From NCBI GenBank assembly GCA_944472135.2, contig OX235262.1, positions 61,414,440 through 61,478,439 on the forward strand: a DNA stretch of 64,000 nt, in the 5' to 3' direction. The translations under genes were made by a program, and so were the position numbers. The notes beneath the pieces were generated by a model. It made no database searches. It saw only the letters and a program-made list of their open reading frames with translations, and was not told the DNA's origin. The stretch is from Trichobilharzia regenti (lineage: Eukaryota; Platyhelminthes; Trematoda; Strigeidida; Schistosomatidae). Every line of letters begins with the position of its first letter. Position 1 is the first letter of the stretch. This document shows, one piece after another, positions 1 through 10,427 of the stretch.

Positions 1-184
1 GAGAAAAAAAACCAGCTTTCTATACATATAGATCGGGATCGTATTCACGAATCACTAGAGCCTGCCCCACAAAGGCAATTGTTGTCCTGTTACACTTTAT
101 CATGGGGTGCCAATATAGTATTCATTTTACTAACTTCGATAGGAATATTAATAAAAATACGAATGTAATTGGTGGATGGTGACT

Positions 185-245
185 AGCAGTGGAATCCAGG
201 ATGCGCATTTCGTCCTATTTCGGACTCGTCATCTGGATGAGCCTG
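185..245 (-). ncRNA. Hammerhead ribozyme, C3 mutated
   Basis: Minus-strand counterpart of the ribozyme in the plus arm. Helix I ATCCAG/CTGGAT, helix II and GAAA are kept. The first core box reads ATGACGA instead of CTGACGA: C3 is A (plus-strand position 232), which breaks the C3-G8 pair needed for catalysis. Probably inactive. Confidence 0.7.
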
Positions 246-573
246 CATTCCCCAGTGAGTGATGAGGTTCACATTGAGGCTCGAACTCAGTGCCCATAGT
301 TTCAAACGCCAGAGCGTTATTCACTAGACCACTTGGGCCACGAGTTATATTTATTATTTAATTAAATTTTAGATTTTCTCGTCGAGTGATTAGACCGAAG
401 TGCTCGGTCTCAGGTTGGCATGTTGGCTTCAGTCAAATAATTAATATGACCAGTTGAACAAGAGGTGGATCTCGTGCCCCAAGTGGTCTGGTGGATAACG
501 CTCTGGCGTTTGAAACTACGGGCACTGAGTTCGAGCCTCAATGTGAACCTCATCACTCACTGGGGAATGCAAG

Positions 574-621
574 CTCATCCAGCTGACGAGTCCGAAATCG
601 GACGAAATGCGCATCCTGGAT
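574..621 (+). ncRNA. Hammerhead ribozyme, core intact
   Basis: Type I hammerhead layout. Helix I strand ATCCAG is at 577-582 and core box CTGACGA at 583-589. Helix II GTCC/GGAC is at 590-593 and 600-603, with an extra G-C pair. Box GAAA is at 604-607, followed by a minimal loop-less helix III and cleavage triplet ATC at 613-615. Helix I closes with CTGGAT at 616-621, complementary to ATCCAG. All catalytic bases (C3, G5, G8, G12) are present. Short helix III is typical of SINE hammerheads, which often need dimers to cleave well. Confidence 0.8.
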
Positions 622-1263
622 TCCACTGCTATTCACCACCTACCAATTAAATTCTACTTACATGCCCAGACATCGTCAAAGTATCTGCACAAGAAATCGA
701 CATGTCAACCTGAGACCGAGCACATCTGTCCAATCAATCAACGGGAAAATCTAAAATTCAGTTGAATAAAATATGAATGTGTTTCATATTTTTTATATTT
801 CTGGCAAAATTAGTAATAATTCCGTGGATATAAATCTTACTGGATTTCATTTTATGCATGTATACAGGAGTATATTGCTTATGAAGGTAGACGTCAGTGG
901 TTTGTATATATATGTGTATAAAAGAAGTTTTAAGGATCTTCATACTCCCTCTCCTCAGGATCTTGATCTCTATTGGTAACTTTACACCTACCTTGTTCTT
1001 ACCTTTAAAATAAATATTTTTATTAAATTTCTCAGATGAAAAGAGTGAATCCTAAAGGCACTTCGATTACATATATAATTTAATAGAACTGAAGTATAGT
1101 TTATAAGGGGTGCCTAACCTGTCATATGCTCTGATGGTGTTCTCGTGACTTTCGTTCGAAGATCCGCCAAGGGTGATGGGATAGTACGCCACCTAATGGT
1201 TGTGTGCAAGGTTTGAAAAAGGCTGTGTACTATATGCATGCGCCTCGCCCTAATAATGTTCAG

Positions 1264-1500
1264 TGTGTCGGTGGCACAGCGGTTAGGACGCTCCCCAACC
1301 ATGCATATTGTCCTGGGTTCGATCTCCAGCCGACACACTCCTTTGCCTCACTAAGCCAGTAATAAAACAAAAGCTGGTAAACAGGAAAGGTTGGACATGA
1401 TGCTAGCAATTCCATCCTGTAAAAAAAAAACACTTCTACAGAAACTTCAAGCCTGTAGCTTGAAGTCCCTATCTTCCACTGGGAACGTGAAGGAATAGAA
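1264..1500 (+). repeat. tRNA-derived SINE (non-ribozyme family)
   Basis: Head GTGTCGGTGGCACAGCGGTT (A-box-like), B-box-like GGGTTCGATC, then a conserved body with GGTAAACAGGAAAGGTTGG and a tail that forms a small AGCTTGAAG inverted motif before GGGAACGTGAAGG. The same consensus recurs at least nine times in this window on both strands. Confidence 0.75.
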
Positions 1501-2245
1501 AAAATAGTTTATAATGTCTGACTGTGTATTACTAGCAGCAATAAATAATTTATTTCCTTTAATGCATAAGGTTGTTAATGAAATCTGATGTTAATATAGA
1601 CTTCCTGGAATTGTAATGAGAAGTTACGAGTGCCACTACGGTCCATCAGACTAGTTGTGAGAACAAATGCTTGCCTATGGCACTGAAAAGCACTGGCGCT
1701 ATATGGCTAATTGACAGAAGTTAGAATATTCAATCTGTTGGATTCCAATGTAGGGATTTGATGGAAATTTACTTGCTTCTCATAACCTTAGAATCTTACG
1801 TTCGATCCCTGGTGGCGTTACGGTCTTGTAACCTTGAAGAGTGACAAATTAGGATGGGGATAACTGTTCAGTGCCTCCTAGCTTTCAGTAGTTCTTTAGT
1901 GGATGTAAATTCCAGAGAAAAATCTATCTCAGTATTGATTTGTGGATTTGTATGAAGATTGATAGATTTCTAGATTTCATGGTATCACAAGCCAATATCA
2001 CCAACAGAACTATTGAAAACCAAGGTGTATTGAGCCATTACATCGTGTTTGATGGTCGAGAGCAACCTAAATTAATTTAAAGTATACTATGACAGTGAGT
2101 TTCGTAACCTGGTAGTGTCATATTACAATTCTGTTCAATAGAATTCGGTCAGAAATAATTAACTTAATAAAATACCATTGGTTACATCTTACTTAGTAAT
2201 AAATGTATAACTCCATCGTCCTAGTTTACGGATTGTTCAGCAATA

Positions 2246-2270
2246 TGCATATATATATATATATATATAT
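2246..2270. repeat. (AT)n microsatellite
   Basis: Uninterrupted AT dinucleotide run, part of the general AT-rich microsatellite load here. Confidence 0.9.
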
Positions 2271-2486
2271 GATCCCATGATTCGTAAACACACACTTTAG
2301 ATGGATTTTCCTCAATTTCAAAAATGAAATTCATGGTCATTGTTATTTCGAAAATTCTGATCTGAAGATATTTATTCATCGATAATATCGACTATTGTTG
2401 GTTCAAATAACAATTGGATTCTTTTTTGATTTTAATTGGTTTTGTAACTGATTTTAGCTTATGGTGACATCCTGAATTTAAATCTA

Positions 2487-2680
2487 TGCGTCGGTGGCAC
2501 AGTGGTTGGGACTCTCGCCGACCATGCACATGGTCCGAGGTTCTATCCCCTGCTGACGCACACCTGATATCAATGGTCGGCCTGCAAAATTCGGGCTACC
2601 GATATCCATGCTGGAAATACCATACTTGTACCAAAAATACAGTATGGAATCAAGCTGTAATCAAAAATAAAAAATAAAAA
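2487..2680 (+). repeat. tRNA-derived SINE, alternative tail
   Basis: Same tRNA-like head (GCGTCGGTGGCACAGTGG) but a different body: TCGGCCTGCAAAATTCGGGC, ATATCCATGCTGGAAAT, CCAAAAATACAGTATGGAATC, ending in an A-rich tail. A second copy with this body is at 61371. Confidence 0.7.
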
Positions 2681-2736
2681 AAAATATTCTCTGAATATCA
2701 TTTTATTTAATTTTATTCGAATTTTTTTCAATATAG

Positions 2737-2815
2737 GTTGAAGAGAAACATGGACTTGATCGTATTTCTCGTGAGTTGACAGTAGAACCATATGTTGTTG
2801 TATGGAAGTTAGACG
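2737..2815 (+). CDS. Putative internal exon, unrecognised gene
   Basis: Only one frame is open across 79 nt, entering in phase 0 and leaving in phase 1 (26 codons plus one base). It is bounded by a pyrimidine-rich acceptor (TTTTTTTCAATATAG) and a consensus donor (G|GTAAGTT). The peptide starts VEEKHGLDRI and ends PYVVVWKLDG, which looks like ordinary globular protein. I do not recognise the family. It could be spliced to the exon beginning at 3873, since G plus GA keeps that frame open. It could also be chance, but the splice sites are good. Confidence 0.4.
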
Positions 2816-3204
2816 GTAAGTTGTCTAATGAAACTTAATAACTGTTTTTTTTTCATATTTGTGCGTAACACTGACGTGAACAGATATTATCTGAGAGTTG
2901 ATGAATAGTAGATACTACATGGTTGGTCAACTTCAAGAAGCATTGGAACCTTTAAGAAATGAAGGATGTTGACGATTACGCAAAATACCACCGTATGACA
3001 AAACAAGTATATATGCACCACCAAACCTCAGTGTACTTGTCCTATAAGGCCACAGAACTATTAGAATGACTAATTAGAATAACAGTTTGATCGTCAAAAA
3101 TATGAAATATATTTCAGGACTGGAAATGTGAGGCAGTGATATCCACTTAGCGAATTAGAATGCTTGAACGAACAAACAATCGTAACACTAAAGCATAGGA
3201 AAAT

Positions 3205-3800
3205 TATTATTATTTACTTTAATTCCTAGAGGAACATAGGGTTTCACCCTCACGTTTCCATTGCGTTCGGTACTCCACCAACGTTTTCATCTGGCTCCAC
3301 ATCTGACAATATGCTTTTATCTCCTTTTTACAAGACCTTCTCCATGTCACCCTCGCACTGACGACCAACTCGCTGCTTCCCATTCGGGTTCCATTCGAGC
3401 AATGGCCTGGAGTGTGATGTCACTCACTTGATGATTTTCTCGGAGTATGGCTAATCTACCTCCATTTCTTCCTGCATATTTTTTGCACAGTCGGTTCCTG
3501 GTTGGTTGGTTCACTTCCAGAGATCCCTAACTATTGCTGATCTTTTCTGCTCGGCCATCTCATCTGGAGTAGTATTGAGCGAAGACAGCTGTTGTTGAAG
3601 GTTTGAAGTGCCCTTCATGACTCGGCGCCAAGTCTCTAATCCGTACAGAGTAGCACTGATTTCACACTGGATTTGAAAATGTGGATCTTATTTTTCATGC
3701 TGAGTGCTGTTGACCTCCACACAGACTTAAGAGTAATGAAAGCTTGTCTTGCTTTTCCGATCCTTGCTTTGATATCCTCGTTAGTTCCGCCTAGGTAGGT
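3205..3800 (-). mobile_element. RTE retrotransposon fragment (Perere-3/SR3-like), 3' part
   Basis: Minus strand carries the degenerate C-terminal part of an RTE reverse-transcriptase ORF and its short 3' UTR (AACATAGGGTTTCACCCTC near the end, beside a TTATTATT simple tail). It matches fragments at 5830, 15630 and 48850 in this window. Many stops and indels show it is dead. Confidence 0.65.
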
Positions 3801-3872
3801 AGGTAAAGGAGGTTGTTTCTTTTAGGTTCCTCCCATTTATGCTGATTGTTGTCTGTTGTTGCTGTTTTCCAG

Positions 3873-4027
3873 GAATCTGGGCATGTGAAAATGGTATATG
3901 TGTAATTAATCATGTGCTTCCATCTCACCTAGTCTACTCAGACAGCGGAAGTCAACACCCACTTTTGAATGAAGAAAGCTGTAGTCTCATTTGCCGTTAT
4001 TTGATTTCCGTCCCAAGTGGAACATAG
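3873..4027 (+). CDS. Putative exon, unrecognised
   Basis: A strong acceptor (TTGTTGCTGTTTTCCAG) opens a frame in phase 1 reading IWACENGICVINHVLPSHLV and on to a TAG at 4025-4027. The phase fits the donor at 2816. A shorter form ending at a possible GTAATT donor near 3902 would also join in frame to the exon at 4487. The stop lies at the left target-site duplication of the adjacent ribozyme foldback (4024-4036). Family unknown. Confidence 0.3.
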
Positions 4028-4169
4028 GTCTTCAAGTATTGAATTGAATTTTTGATTTTCCCGTCGATTGATTGGACCGAAGTGCTCGGTCTCAGGTTGA
4101 CATGTCGGCTTCTTGTGCAGATGCTTCGACGATGTCTGGGTATTTAGTTAGTATACAATTGGTGGATGG

Positions 4170-4235
4170 TGGCTAGCAGTGGAATCCAGGATGCGCATTT
4201 CGTCCTATTTGGGACTTGTCAGCTGGATGTACCTG
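4170..4235 (-). ncRNA. Hammerhead ribozyme, G8 mutated
   Basis: In the left arm of the foldback. First core box reads CTGACAA: G8 is A (plus position 4217). The GAAA box is intact. G8 is the general acid, so self-cleavage should be lost or very weak. Confidence 0.7.
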
Positions 4236-4349
4236 CATTTCTCAGTGAGTGATGATGTTCCCACCGAGGCTCGAACGCTTTGGCGTTTGAAGCTATGGGC
4301 ACTGGGTTCGAGCCTCGGTGGGAACATCATCACTCACTGAGAAATGCAG

Positions 4350-4412
4350 GTACATCCAGCTGACGAGTCCGAAATCGGACAAAATGCGCATCCTGGATTC
4401 CACTGCTAGCCA
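4350..4412 (+). ncRNA. Hammerhead ribozyme, G12 mutated
   Basis: In the right arm of the foldback. First core box CTGACGA is intact, but the second box reads AAAA instead of GAAA (G12 to A at 4381). G12 is the general base, so activity should be lost. Confidence 0.7.
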
Positions 4413-4486
4413 CCATCCACCAATTTTATATAGGTCTTCAAGGTTTGAAATCTCGATGACAGTTGTGCTGTTTTAACGGAGTGCAG

Positions 4487-4625
4487 TTTCTAGACTCACA
4501 TCCAGTCTATCCTCATTTCCCAACTGACTATCGACTAGCTAACGAAGTGAGGTTTAGAAGTGTATTGGCTGAAAATTTAACGCCAGCCTCCCGATTAGTT
4601 GGTGAACGTTGTACCCCTGAACCAC
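4487..4625 (+). CDS. Putative exon, unrecognised
   Basis: Acceptor GAGTGCAG opens a phase-0 frame reading FLDSHPVYPHFPTDYRLANE and continuing about 45 codons to CTPEP. It then runs into a minus-oriented SINE at 4632. A GTGAAC donor (about 4602) is possible. The peptide composition is protein-like. I do not recognise the family; linkage to the exons at 2737 and 3873 is inference from strand and phase. Confidence 0.3.
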
Positions 4626-4631
4626 TGTTTT

Positions 4632-4859
4632 TTTTTCCTTCACGTTCTCACTGAAACATAGGCCTTCAAGCTAGTGGCTTGAAGTTTGTGTAGCAGTGTT
4701 TATTTTTACAGGATGGGGTTGCCAGCATCATGCCCAACCTTTTCTCTTTACCAGCATTATTTCTGGCTTAGAGAGGTAAAGGAGTGTGTCGGCCGGGGAT
4801 CGAACCCAGGACCATGTGCATGGTTGGCAAGCGTCCTAACCGTTGTGCCACCGACGCAC
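4632..4859 (-). repeat. tRNA-derived SINE
   Basis: Full-length reverse copy: tail (TCACTGAAACATAGG) first, B-box-like GGGTTCGATCCCC and head GCGTCGGTGGCACAACGG last when read on the minus strand. Confidence 0.75.
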
Positions 4860-5479
4860 TGAGACACTGTAGGCTAATATTTTTCGGGACTGGCTGGCTG
4901 TTTACTAAACATTTGCAACAAATGGGTTGCTGAATTACCGAATCCACTTGTTAGTGACTAGGCATTAAGGCCTGATATTTTCAAACAAATCCTCTCATTT
5001 TGTCCCTTTGATCTCGTCTTCCATACTGATAATGCTTTGTAGGGTAAGGAGTATTATGACATTCAGTATATTAAATGGTGCTATGTGGCTTTTCATGAGA
5101 TCAATACTTACTTTGAGTCAAACCTATTAGAATATTAGCGAATAAAAGTCATTACTAGTGAGATAAATAGCATGTTTTTTTCCTGATGTAACGCGTGATA
5201 ATGTAGAGTGAAATGAGGTTTCAGGTCTCGGTTGAATTGGAAAAAGTGACCTACAACTTGTTAGTTCAATACTATATCAGCTGAGCTATGAGACCTCATT
5301 ATTCATTAGGTTAATATGGATAATGTCCGTTTACTATAACACTATCTATCCAGTAAGATCTCTTCATGTTTATCCTAATCCTATTGAATTAGACGAACAG
5401 AGGCATATTATTCATAGAAGGCTTCATTTTAATACTACTACTACTATTATTACTCATTAGTATCTCACATTTTTATATC

Positions 5480-5560
5480 TCTGCAATTTAGTATACTTAT
5501 AAAAGAAGTTTCATGGAGTATATCATATACCGAATTTTTTCAAACTGTTAAAAATGAACT
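5480..5560 (+). repeat. PLE terminal fragment
   Basis: The segment ACCGAATTTTTTCAAACTGT followed by TGAACTTGGTTTGG matches the 3' terminus of the PLE that ends near 60960. Only this end piece is present. Confidence 0.5.
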
Positions 5561-5829
5561 TGGTTTGGTTGAACACGTATAACTCAGTGTACTTCTTATT
5601 ACCTTTTGGCTTTTTCAACAGATCCTTATCTGGTGTGTCGCGAAGACTTTCTTCATTGGTCATTATCTCAACAATAGTAGTGGAGCAGACTGTCTTTTTT
5701 TCTTTTAAAAATGAAGTAATAAATGGGGTTCATTTTTAAATTGAATAGTTTCTTTTCATTCTACATCTTTGATAATAGCTGTAGAACAGTACGGGATTGA
5801 TTGATTAGAAGCGGGTTAAGTGTGCTGAT

Positions 5830-6305
5830 TATTATTATTGTTTCCTTTAGTTCCTAGAGGAACATAGGGCTTCAGCCGCATGTCTCCGTTGCTTTCGGTT
5901 CTCTGACATCGTTTTCAACTGGCTCCATGTCTGCCAACATGCTTTCATCTCCTCTTCACATGAGCTCCTCCATGTAATTTTCGCAGTGACAACCAACTCA
6001 TAGCTTCTAATTTGGGTACGACTCGAGGGATGGCCTGTCGTGTAATGTCACTTGATGGTTCTCTCAGAGTGTGACCAATCCACCTAACTCCATATCTTCC
6101 TGCATATTTGTTGCACAAGTGGTTCCTGGTTGTTTCGCTCCCAGAGATCCCTGTTGCTGATCTCTTCTGGCCGGCCATCTGATCTTTATCAAAGTATTGA
6201 GCGAAGACACCTGTTGATGAAGGTGTGTAGTTTATTCGAAGTGCCCAAGTCTCTGATCCGTATAGTAGCACTGTGCTTAATGACGTTGAAACCCCTGTGG
6301 AGGTG
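5830..6305 (-). mobile_element. RTE (Perere-3/SR3-like) 3' fragment
   Basis: Minus-strand frames give the RTE C-terminal signature: YGSETW, then NKYAGRYGVRWIGHTLREP and DITRQA, followed by the short 3' UTR and an ATT-rich tail. Frames are broken. Dead copy. Confidence 0.75.
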
Positions 6306-6309
6306 ACCA

Positions 6310-7265
6310 AATGTATCTAGATCAGCAGACATACACTACGACATAACGAATTTAGAAAATAGCTCAGTTAAAAGATTTTATGGAACCACACACAATGAAA
6401 TTATCGAAATTTGTTTTCTAAGTGGTACTTTAAATAACATGGTTCATTGATCTAAGCAATGGGTCCTGGGTTCGGTGCTGCTTTTACCTACCGTAGCCTG
6501 GTCAAATGGACAGTCACCCTGTCAGCTCTTATATAACAATAAGTGCGGCTTATAGCATGATGGTATATGGAAAACGTATTCCGGATAAATAAGTTGCGGC
6601 TGACTTAAAATACAACGCAACTTAAAAAATGAATAATTTCTGGACACTGTGGTAGACTATAATAAAAATAATTTTGTGTAACTGTATATTTGATAAGTTT
6701 GTTTGAGATAAGGTACACCGAGTGATACATTATTAATAAGTAGATAACATTTCGAGAACACTTTATTGCTTATAATCTTATCAGCTTGCTTTATACAGCT
6801 TTACTACCCTTTTTTTTAATGTAATGTATCCGGGATAGGCATTGAGTTATTCCTTTTGTATGTATTCGGTGCTGACTGGATGGACAAAGATTCGGAAATT
6901 CATCTCCCTCGCTCATTCTCTGTCTCAGCAACTTTAATGGCCTTCAAATTATTTAGGAGATAACGACTACTTGCCCTTCCAACCGCTCGTGTGTATGCTT
7001 TACTACACACTGTACAGGCATCAACATATTGCTACACTGAAAAATTAAATCCGAGTACTAACTTGATCTCCACACATCGGGAAGATGATGCTGGTGACTT
7101 TTGGTATATTTCACTGCTGAGAGGCATTGAATAAGTGACCGTTTCGCTAAGATTTTAAAAGTTTGAGCTGACCGGTAGGTCAAACATCCAACCAAATAGT
7201 TACTATCATGATTTATTGACAAAGGGTTTCTAATCAAACTACAAATAGGGTCATATTTAAACCAA
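6310..7265. other. No gene seen
   Basis: AT-rich sequence with only short ORFs and no convincing splice-bounded frame or repeat match inside the window. Confidence 0.5.
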
Positions 7266-7269
7266 ACAA

Positions 7270-7560
7270 ATCCCTCAGAGATGGACATTGTTGGATTAAA
7301 GATACATTAGCTGAATTATACAAAATGGTGTAATATATCAAGTAGCATGTAGTGACGGTTAGGTCACTTATATAGGTCAAACTAGTAGACCAGTGTTAAT
7401 TAAGCTGTTAGGACATAGAAATCTAGCTAGATCTAGAATGATTGACCTCGCTTAGTTAAGTAATCTCGAAAAAAGCTTGACCATTTTCATGCCTACGCTT
7501 GCATCCAACCATACAATAGGATTATCTAAGGTCAAAATTAGGAGGAGTAATTAATCCATG
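7270..7560 (+). mobile_element. PLE endonuclease fragment
   Basis: Plus frame near 7330 reads VIYQVACSDG, a stop, then VTYIGQTSRPVLIKLLGHR. This is the GIY-YIG signature of Penelope-like elements, here with an in-frame stop. Short decayed fragment. Confidence 0.65.
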
Positions 7561-7724
7561 TTCATCTGCCGGACACCAGATACATACAACAGAAGTGGCA
7601 CAACATCTATTTCGAATAATAACACCAAAGAGTAGAACCATGTGAAGTAAGTTAAGAAGTTGTGTGAGTAGGTTGATATGATAATGATCAGTTAAGAGTA
7701 TTCGAAACTAAGTTTACCAAGGAA

Positions 7725-8330
7725 GGTTTAGTGTGATGACGAATTGTTGCTTTGAACGCATAAAGGTGGTTTAAACTTTCTAATTGCCAGCTAGGACTTC
7801 CACAAACTTTAGGATACGTCCCAAACACTTTTTATAGATAGGTTTAAAAGATCTGTTAACGTCAATTTTATGTCATGTCTCTATAATATGTTTCGCAATA
7901 GAGGAGCTAGGTGTCCTGTTCTCACCATTAATGGGTTCTGAAGATTCAATTTGTTTCAGGAGCCATTTAGGAATATGCTCTGAAGCCAACCATTGTTTGC
8001 AGAGATCGATGAGTCCTCACTATGTATGTGTGTCCACACGTACATTCAAACTGGTGAATACAGTGGCATATGACATCATTTTTCGCATGTTCAAATGGCT
8101 TAGATAGATATATTGGCTTCACATTCTCAATTATTATGACGTTAACAGCAGCGTTCAGTCTTTGTCTAGTTATCAAGCTGCTATGATGCCCCATATAAGG
8201 TAGCTTGATGTACACGTCTTTTTTAGGGGCGAGTTGTAGAGTTCCGACTACTTTATACCTCCTGATGAACTTGTCTGGATAACTGTTATCAACTAGAGTT
8301 TGCGTCAACTTTCTTCTTCATCAAGTGTGT
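7725..8330 (-). mobile_element. PLE fragment (endonuclease region)
   Basis: The minus strand encodes a PLE-like stretch with CIHQFECTCGHTYIVRTHRS (GIY-YIG-like; the usual YIGRT reads YIVRT). Its outer 250 bp (7725-7975) recur in inverted orientation at 8450-8705. Diverged and probably inactive. Confidence 0.6.
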
Positions 8331-8449
8331 CTTCAGTGCATATTGGTAGGATTCTACTGAAGAGTCACCTTACTAAGGCTCTTTTGTACCGAACAGTGCA
8401 GAAACTGTAGTAATTAAGATACTGTTCTGCAAGTAAGGGCTTCAAAACA

Positions 8450-8820
8450 TATTCCTAAATGGCTCCTGAAACAAATTGAATCTTCAGAACCCATTAATGG
8501 TGAGAACAGGACACCTAGCTCCTCTATTGCGAAACATATTATAGAGACATGACATAAAATTGACGTTAACAGATCTTTTAAACCTATCTATAAAAAGTGT
8601 TTGGGGCGTATCCTAAAGTTTGTAGAAGCCCTAGCAATTAGAAAGTTCAAGCCACCTTTATGCGTTCAAAAACAATTTGTCATCACATTAAACCTTCCTT
8701 GGTAAATTTTGTTTTGATACCATAGCAGATGTACTATTACCTCTGCTATTTGGTTTAGTGGTCTTCATTTTTATTTTTTGACCTTGAATATGTCCTTTCA
8801 ACTTGACCCAAATATTCGAA
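8450..8820 (+). mobile_element. PLE 3' region, inverted partner of 7725-7975
   Basis: Starts with CCTAAATGGCTCCTGAAAC and is the near-perfect reverse complement of 7725-7975. It then runs into a PLE 3' segment (GCAGATGTACTATTACCTCT, then TTGGTTTAGTGG) that is shared with the element at 60610-60720. Confidence 0.65.
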
Positions 8821-8999
8821 ACGTCATCCAGTCATCAATATTGTATTACTGTCATGTCAAGTAAATTTATCAGAAATGAAACTAAAAAGCATGAAACTTT
8901 CACTCTCTTCTCAATGAAACCGCAGAAACAGTAAATGAGATGGAAGACAAAACTATAAAATGTTGATAGATCGAGATTAGAAGTTGTCTATGACTCACA

Positions 9000-9430
9000 T
9001 CAACCAGTAGAGGTTGTTAGTCAAATCGGAGTGATTCAAACATCAAGCGATCGTTCACGGTCGAGCTCATCACTGATATATCCGGTTTGACTCAGTTCAG
9101 AAAGGCTAATCTATTCAAATCATCCGACTTCATGTTAGCTACTCAGACGAACTAGTGATACCGTAAATGAAACTTGTAATATACGCAGTTTGAGGGGTGG
9201 GATTTTCTCCACAGTTTCCTTTGGAAATCATATTATTCAGTATGCGATCAGATTGATACTATGAATGTCAATTAACAAATCAAGCTCCTTGATCTGAGTC
9301 AGACCTGGTACACCGTTGATGATATAGTCCTTAAACGAGGGAAACGACCATCTGGTGTTTAGATCATCTTGGTTTGAGTAGTAAGCACTACTGGTTGATC
9401 TAGGTGGTATCGAACTACTCATCTCAATCA
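9000..9430. repeat. Interspersed repeat of unknown class
   Basis: Shares diverged blocks around a GATGAGTAGT motif, a GATCTAA/GATCGAA motif and CTCATC.CTGATATATCCGG with 9850-10015, 16380-16570, 57790-58020 and 58240-58440. Non-coding, no clear ends. Confidence 0.4.
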
Positions 9431-9844
9431 ATCAGTAGTATGTGGCATAAAGCATTTATGATTGCCTTCCTGATTACCATTTTCGGTATCAAGCAGATCA
9501 TATACTGTGATCCGAATAAAATGGTTTCCAAAGGAAAGTATGGCGAGAATTCTCCCCCTCGAACTGTGTGCGTTGTAAATCTCTAACCAATTTGCAAATT
9601 ATGAATTTAGCTTATAGACTTCAACCTATGAGAGTAGTACTACTATATTACCTGAGCCATGAAACCTCGCTGCAATCAATAGTTTACCGAGTGAATGGAC
9701 GATATCTGATAGTCCGTCTACTCTATAGCCGTAGCTGTCCAGCTAGACGTGAATTTCATCACAGTTTAATCTGGAAGCGAAAATTATTAAGATCTCAGAA
9801 ACAGTCGTCGAGAAAAGTAAACATAAATTCATGATGATACATAC

Positions 9845-10012
9845 TACTGAATAATTGAGATGAGTAGTTGTATGTCATTCATTTCAGCCAACATTGCTTA
9901 CTAGCCAGATCGAATGACACGGCTGATGTGGTAGGCTCCAAAGGAAAGAAACTACTCTATAGTGCTTAGATCACTCCAATCTGGCCAGGAAGTACCAGTG
10001 GTTGATGTGAGT
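9845..10012 (+). repeat. Interspersed repeat of unknown class
   Basis: Contains GATGAGTAGTTGTATGTCAT and CTAGCCAGATCGAATGACA, matching the repeat at 57790. A minus-oriented SINE abuts on the right. Confidence 0.45.
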
Positions 10013-10249
10013 TCTTTTATTCCTTCACGTTATCACTGGAACATAAGGCTTCATGCTAGAGCTTTGAAGTTTCAGTAGCAGTGGTATTTCTTTTTACGGG
10101 ATGGAATTGTTAGCCTCATGCTCAGCCTTCCCTCTTTACCAGTCTTATTAATGACTTAGAGAGGTAAAGGAGTGCGTCAGCCGAGATCAAACCCCGAACC
10201 ATATAAGGCGTGATCGGCAAGCATTCTACCGTTGTGCCACCAAAACACT
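10013..10249 (-). repeat. tRNA-derived SINE
   Basis: Reverse full-length copy of the non-ribozyme SINE: tail at 10020, body AGAGAGGTAAAGGAGTGCGT, head near 10230. Confidence 0.75.
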
Positions 10250-10427
10250 TTACGAGAGTGGTTGATGTGAGTGATACACAACTAATCATCTCAGTCAATT
10301 ACTTGTACATAACACAGTCATGTGACTCACTCAGTGTTCTTCTGCGTTTCCAAATCGTTGAAGAAATGATCAATATGTATGTAATTGTCTATGTTTGGCT
10401 TTGATAAATAAGTTGTAAATTGAAATG

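Larger units (their letters stand above)
160..768. mobile_element. Head-to-head pair of Sm-alpha-like hammerhead SINEs
   Basis: Two copies of a tRNA-headed SINE face opposite ways. The minus copy covers about 165-345 and the plus copy about 466-768. Each has a tRNA-like head with A-box-like (GTGGTCTGGTGGATAACGC) and B-box-like (GTTCGAGCC) promoter boxes, then a hammerhead ribozyme, then a tail that contains CCTGAGACCGAGCAC. A minus-oriented tail fragment (366-430) lies between them. The arms are near-identical inverted repeats. Sm-alpha SINEs with self-cleaving hammerheads are established in Schistosoma; assignment to that family is by motif order and core sequence. Confidence 0.8.
4037..4428. 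mobile_element. Foldback hammerhead SINE unit with one target-site duplication
   Basis: Left arm (about 4050-4275) is a minus-oriented tail plus hammerhead; right arm (about 4290-4428) is a plus-oriented tRNA-like head plus hammerhead. Arms 4162-4270 and 4309-4419 are nearly perfect inverted repeats. The 13-mer ATAGGTCTTCAAG occurs immediately outside both ends (4024-4036 and 4430-4442), so the pair behaves as a single insertion. This layout is not the simple head-to-tail SINE form. Confidence 0.75.

Noticed and set aside
1264..1340. Possible tRNA genes at SINE heads (also 2487, 12437, 36109, 61371 and others)
   Set aside because: A- and B-box-like motifs are present, but the cloverleaf is incomplete and the same sequence recurs with a shared body and tail; these are SINE promoters.
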